NCBI GenBank assembly: GCA_024235735.1
Contig: JACKLU010000001.1
Coordinates: 1-64,000, forward strand
Direction of reading: 5' to 3'
Source of the DNA: Burkholderiales bacterium
Lineage (GTDB): Bacteria > Pseudomonadota > Gammaproteobacteria > Burkholderiales > Nitrosomonadaceae
DNA length: 64,000 bases
Shown here piece by piece: positions 61,164 to 64,000 of the stretch. Below the pieces are notes generated by a model. The model was given only the letters and a program-made list of their open reading frames with translations. It ran no database searches and was not told the DNA's origin. Made by a program: the position numbers and the translations under genes. Positions within the stretch are counted from its first letter, which is position 1. Each line of letters begins with the position of its first letter.

Positions 61164-62702
61164 TTATTCGTAATGCTGTCTGGAAAAATCTTTCAACCGG
61201 AAGCCTAATAGCCAGAGCATCACAAAATAACTGCCAGCGCCAAGAATAACTATCCCAACAAGCCGGTAAGCGCGGTCAAAGGCTGATCCGCCCAGCCAAT
61301 AGGTGTCCGCGCCGGCAGCAAGCCATACAACGCCGCCCATCACCAATAAGGCGATAGAAATCTTAATAATAAATAGACCCCATCCAGGCTGGGGCTGATA
61401 GATGTTTTCGCTGCGCAGCTTATAGTACAGCAGGCCCGCATTCAGGCATGCGCCCAGCCCGATCGCCAACGCCAGACCGGCATGTTTCAGCGGTATGATA
61501 AACGCAAGATTCATCAGCTGTGTTGCAATTAAGGTTATAACCGCAATTTTTACCGGCGTTTTGATATTTTGTCTGGCATAGAACCCCGGCGCGAGCACTT
61601 TAACCAGAATCAGACCGACCAACCCGATACTGTAGGCCACCAGCGCATCGCGTGTCATAAAAACATCGTGATCGGTAAATGCGCCATAATGAAAAAGCGT
61701 GGTTATCAGCGGTATTGATAATAAAGCCAGCGCCAGTGCGGCGGGCAGTGTTAGCAACATGGTCAAGCGCAATCCCCAGTCGAGCAGACGCGAGTAGTCA
61801 TTGCTGCTGTTACAGTTATAGTACTTCGCCAATGAGGGCAACAATACCGTGCCCAGTGCAACACCTAATAGTCCGGCCGGAAATTCCATGAGCCGGTCGG
61901 CATAATACAGCCAGGATACGCTTCCGGTGATTAGCAGCGAAGCAAAAATCGTATTGATCAACAGGCTGATTTGTCCGACCGATACGCCGAATACCGCGGG
62001 TCCCATCAGCCGGATGATTCGCCACGCACCTTGATCTGCGGATTTAAGTCGAATGCGAGGAAGCAGCTTTAAACGCAGCAAATATGGTACTTGAAAAGCC
62101 AGTTGCAGCACGCCGCCAATAAATACCGCCCAGGCAAGTGCGAGCACAGGCGGGTCCATATAAGGCGTAAGCCATAATGCGCAGGCAATGAATGAGACAT
62201 TGAGCAATGCCGGCGTTAATGCCGGAACATAAAATTTCCCGTAGGTATTCAAAATGCCGCCGGCAAATGAAACCAGGGAAATAAAAAAGATATAGGGGAA
62301 AGTGATGCGCAGTAATTCAACCGTTAGTTCAAATTTTTCCGGGTTACTTGAAAATCCGGGCGCACTTGCATAAATAATCCAGGGTGCGGAAACCACGCCG
62401 ATTAGTGTCACCGCGCACAGCGCAAAGGCCAGTAGCGTAGCAACATGGCTGATCAATTGTTGTGTTTCGCCAAACGTACGGTTGTTTTTATACTCAGCCA
62501 GAATAGGTACGAAGGCTTGTGAAAAAGCACCTTCAGCGAATAAACGGCGCAACAGGTTAGGGATTTTGAAAGCAACAAAAAAAGCATCGGTTGCCATGCC
62601 CGCTCCAAAAGCGCGTGCAATAATGACATCACGTAGAAAGCCGAGAATGCGTGAAATAAATGTCATGCTGCTGATCGCAGCCAGCGCCTTTAGAAGATTC
62701 AA
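61164..62702 (-). CDS. murJ: Lipid II flippase MurJ
   Basis: 512 residues with 13-14 membrane helices. It opens ISSMTFISRILGFLRDVIIARAFGAG, then FKIPNLLRRLFAEGAFSQAFVPIL, the MurJ/MviN signature. It flips lipid II across the inner membrane for peptidoglycan synthesis. The start at 62702 is normal. The 204 bases upstream hold no convincing gene. Confidence 0.94.
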   Translation of the reverse strand: MNLLKALAAISSMTFISRILGFLRDVIIARAFGAGMATDAFFVAFKIPNLLRRLFAEGAFSQAFVPILAEYKNNRTFGETQQLISHVATLLAFALCAVTLIGVVSAPWIIYASAPGFSSNPEKFELTVELLRITFPYIFFISLVSFAGGILNTYGKFYVPALTPALLNVSFIACALWLTPYMDPPVLALAWAVFIGGVLQLAFQVPYLLRLKLLPRIRLKSADQGAWRIIRLMGPAVFGVSVGQISLLINTIFASLLITGSVSWLYYADRLMEFPAGLLGVALGTVLLPSLAKYYNCNSSNDYSRLLDWGLRLTMLLTLPAALALALLSIPLITTLFHYGAFTDHDVFMTRDALVAYSIGLVGLILVKVLAPGFYARQNIKTPVKIAVITLIATQLMNLAFIIPLKHAGLALAIGLGACLNAGLLYYKLRSENIYQPQPGWGLFIIKISIALLVMGGVVWLAAGADTYWLGGSAFDRAYRLVGIVILGAGSYFVMLWLLGFRLKDFSRQHYE

Positions 62703-62906
62703 GATCGCAATGCTTTAAAAGAGGAGTGGAGATTAGTCTTCAGTTTTGGGTGTGTACGGGCGAATGCAGGTCGGCATGCGGCTTAGTTTCAGGGATGTCG
62801 ATAAGGTATTCGGCATCAAGGAAAGCTATTCTAAGAAAACATGTCCTGAGGGAAAAGCACATCTGCGCTGTTCGCTCAGGAGCATTTCGTTCATTAATTC
62901 GACGAA

Positions 62907-63635
62907 TTATTTAATCAAACAGCCGATTTTCTGAAGAAGACCGGGTTCAGGCCAGTTCCATTGCAGACAATATTCGGCGCCGAGTTTCGGATTGATAACT
63001 TCTGTTTCGAGTCGTGTTTCGCCCGTAACTACTGGTGGCAGCAATGCTTCTTCTTTACCCTTTTCAATACAATAAGCGCGTGCTGTTGAAACGGGGCGAC
63101 CTTTTGGAAGATCAACCACGAGACGAAGCCGGTCTGTCTGATCGTCAACCGTATGCGACAGGATGCCTTCAGTCCGCCCAAAAGCGTTTTTATAATGATA
63201 TTTTAGTGTTGTTTCAATACCATGGGTGGCATTTGAATTTGCCGGCAACGTCATGCGCACCTGATATTTATTATTGTTGTCTTTTTTTTGCTCAGCGGGG
63301 GATTGTCCATTAATGCTGAAATTGGTGATGGCGCCGATCGGAGTAATGCTTTTAAACCAGTAAACAGTGTTGGCGGTATGACAGGCTGTGGTATTTTGTT
63401 TTTGTACCAGCGTTGCTTGCGTGCCGCAGGTATCGTCTATGGTCAGGATTTTTTCCAGACCTGTGATGCTGAAAGCGCCTTTGTTCTGCTTGATTTGTTC
63501 AAAAATCAGAATGGCGCCGATTGCTGTCAGCAGGATACCCATCAAAACAAAATCACTGAACAGGATAACGATCAGACCAAATACAATAATCACTATATTG
63601 GCATAAAAGACTAGCTGGTTGCGTTTATCAAACAT
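62907..63635 (-). CDS. Hypothetical membrane protein
   Basis: 242 residues. Two membrane helices at the N-terminus (LVFYANIVIIVFGLIVILF and VLMGILLTAIGAILIFE), then a soluble part rich in beta strands with CGTQATLVQKQNTTACHTANTVY, four or five Cys, and a C-terminus ending LLQKIGCLIK. I do not recognise a family. GAGGAGC precedes the ATG at 63635. It is encoded upstream of murJ on the same strand, 205 bases away. Composition is near that of the core genes. Confidence 0.65.
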   Translation of the reverse strand: MFDKRNQLVFYANIVIIVFGLIVILFSDFVLMGILLTAIGAILIFEQIKQNKGAFSITGLEKILTIDDTCGTQATLVQKQNTTACHTANTVYWFKSITPIGAITNFSINGQSPAEQKKDNNNKYQVRMTLPANSNATHGIETTLKYHYKNAFGRTEGILSHTVDDQTDRLRLVVDLPKGRPVSTARAYCIEKGKEEALLPPVVTGETRLETEVINPKLGAEYCLQWNWPEPGLLQKIGCLIK

Positions 63636-64000
63636 TCATTGCTCCTCAATATCTGGCTTTAATAAAAAAATGGAAATCTATCGGAATTTATTGCTTTAAT
63701 CTTAATGGATTATATTTAGTGTTATCGTTTTAAAGTTGAACGGTTTTCTTACATTTTTATAATAAGCACGCTCAATTTTTTATTGCACAAAACAGAATAT
63801 AAATGATAATAGTAGTGTTTTTTTGAAGGGCTGAGTTTAACAGAGAGCAGCTTGCAAAAAAAGCAAGATCATGTATTGTTGTAAATGGATACAAAAACCC
63901 GAAGACAATCTGGTTGTTTCTTTTGAGAAAAAATTTATTAAATTTCATTGTATTAAAATATTTCGATATTTGATCGGGTTGGTGCCAAAAAGCTTCCGCC
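63636..64000. other. 365-base AT-rich end of window, no gene seen
   Basis: No convincing coding frame, RNA or repeat. A 15-codon minus-strand frame touching the right edge (stop at 63953-63955) could be the end of a gene outside, but is too short to judge. Confidence 0.4.

Overview
The window looks like chromosome of a betaproteobacterium with a base composition near 50% GC. The gene families and their arrangement (class I nrdA/nrdB, a three-domain Aas fusion, dnaX-ybaB, SRP RNA, xseB-ispA-dxs, FolE2, DUF971 beside ubiE) fit a Nitrosomonas-like ammonia oxidiser. That genus call is an inference from family content, because no ammonia-oxidation gene or rRNA lies in the window.

Layout. 1-220: 5' part of a conserved gene running off the left edge, apparently frameshifted. 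310-8413: nrdB and nrdA with a candidate NrdR operator pair, a short mobile repeat, and the lysophospholipid-recycling fusion aas. 8517-9622: a small hypothetical protein and a short-chain dehydrogenase. 10187-14270: three consecutive genes for secreted proteins of unknown role. 14294-20171: an accessory island with gene remnants, an AT-rich lipoprotein gene, a possible HEPN protein, a REP-associated transposase with a deleted second copy, and two toxin-antitoxin pairs. 20387-27172: sdaA, then a minus-strand run DUF3422, DUF2182, DUF1326, SDR, DUF938 methyltransferase, TIGR01777 epimerase. 27459-27790: tRNA-Gly and tRNA-Cys behind a near-consensus promoter. 27927-36033: exported proteins, trmJ, ubiE/DUF971 and phoBR. 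36115-41765: a minus-strand group made of a CHASE2-PAS-GGDEF-EAL protein, a LysM-FecR protein, an L,D-transpeptidase-fold protein and tadA. 41834-47617: prmB, rluB, ybaB, dnaX, SRP RNA and a two-domain nuclease. 47633-52455: lactate permease, lutABC and a TusA-like protein. 52708-56859: an orphan pilin accessory protein, a MITE, a CDP-alcohol phosphatidyltransferase and gamma-glutamyltransferase. 57073-64000: xseB-ispA-dxs (isoprenoid precursors), folE2, murJ and a hypothetical membrane protein.

The most distinctive parts are the three-gene secreted set at 10.2-14.3 kb, the island at 14.3-20.2 kb, where a REP/RAYT unit and its internally deleted copy bracket a toxin-antitoxin pair, and the FecR-LysM/CHASE2 cluster that may tie the cell envelope to c-di-GMP. 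Two small non-autonomous elements are visible; the one at 53646-53788 is bounded by a perfect 12-bp direct repeat. All assignments were made by reading motifs in the sequence; no database search was run.
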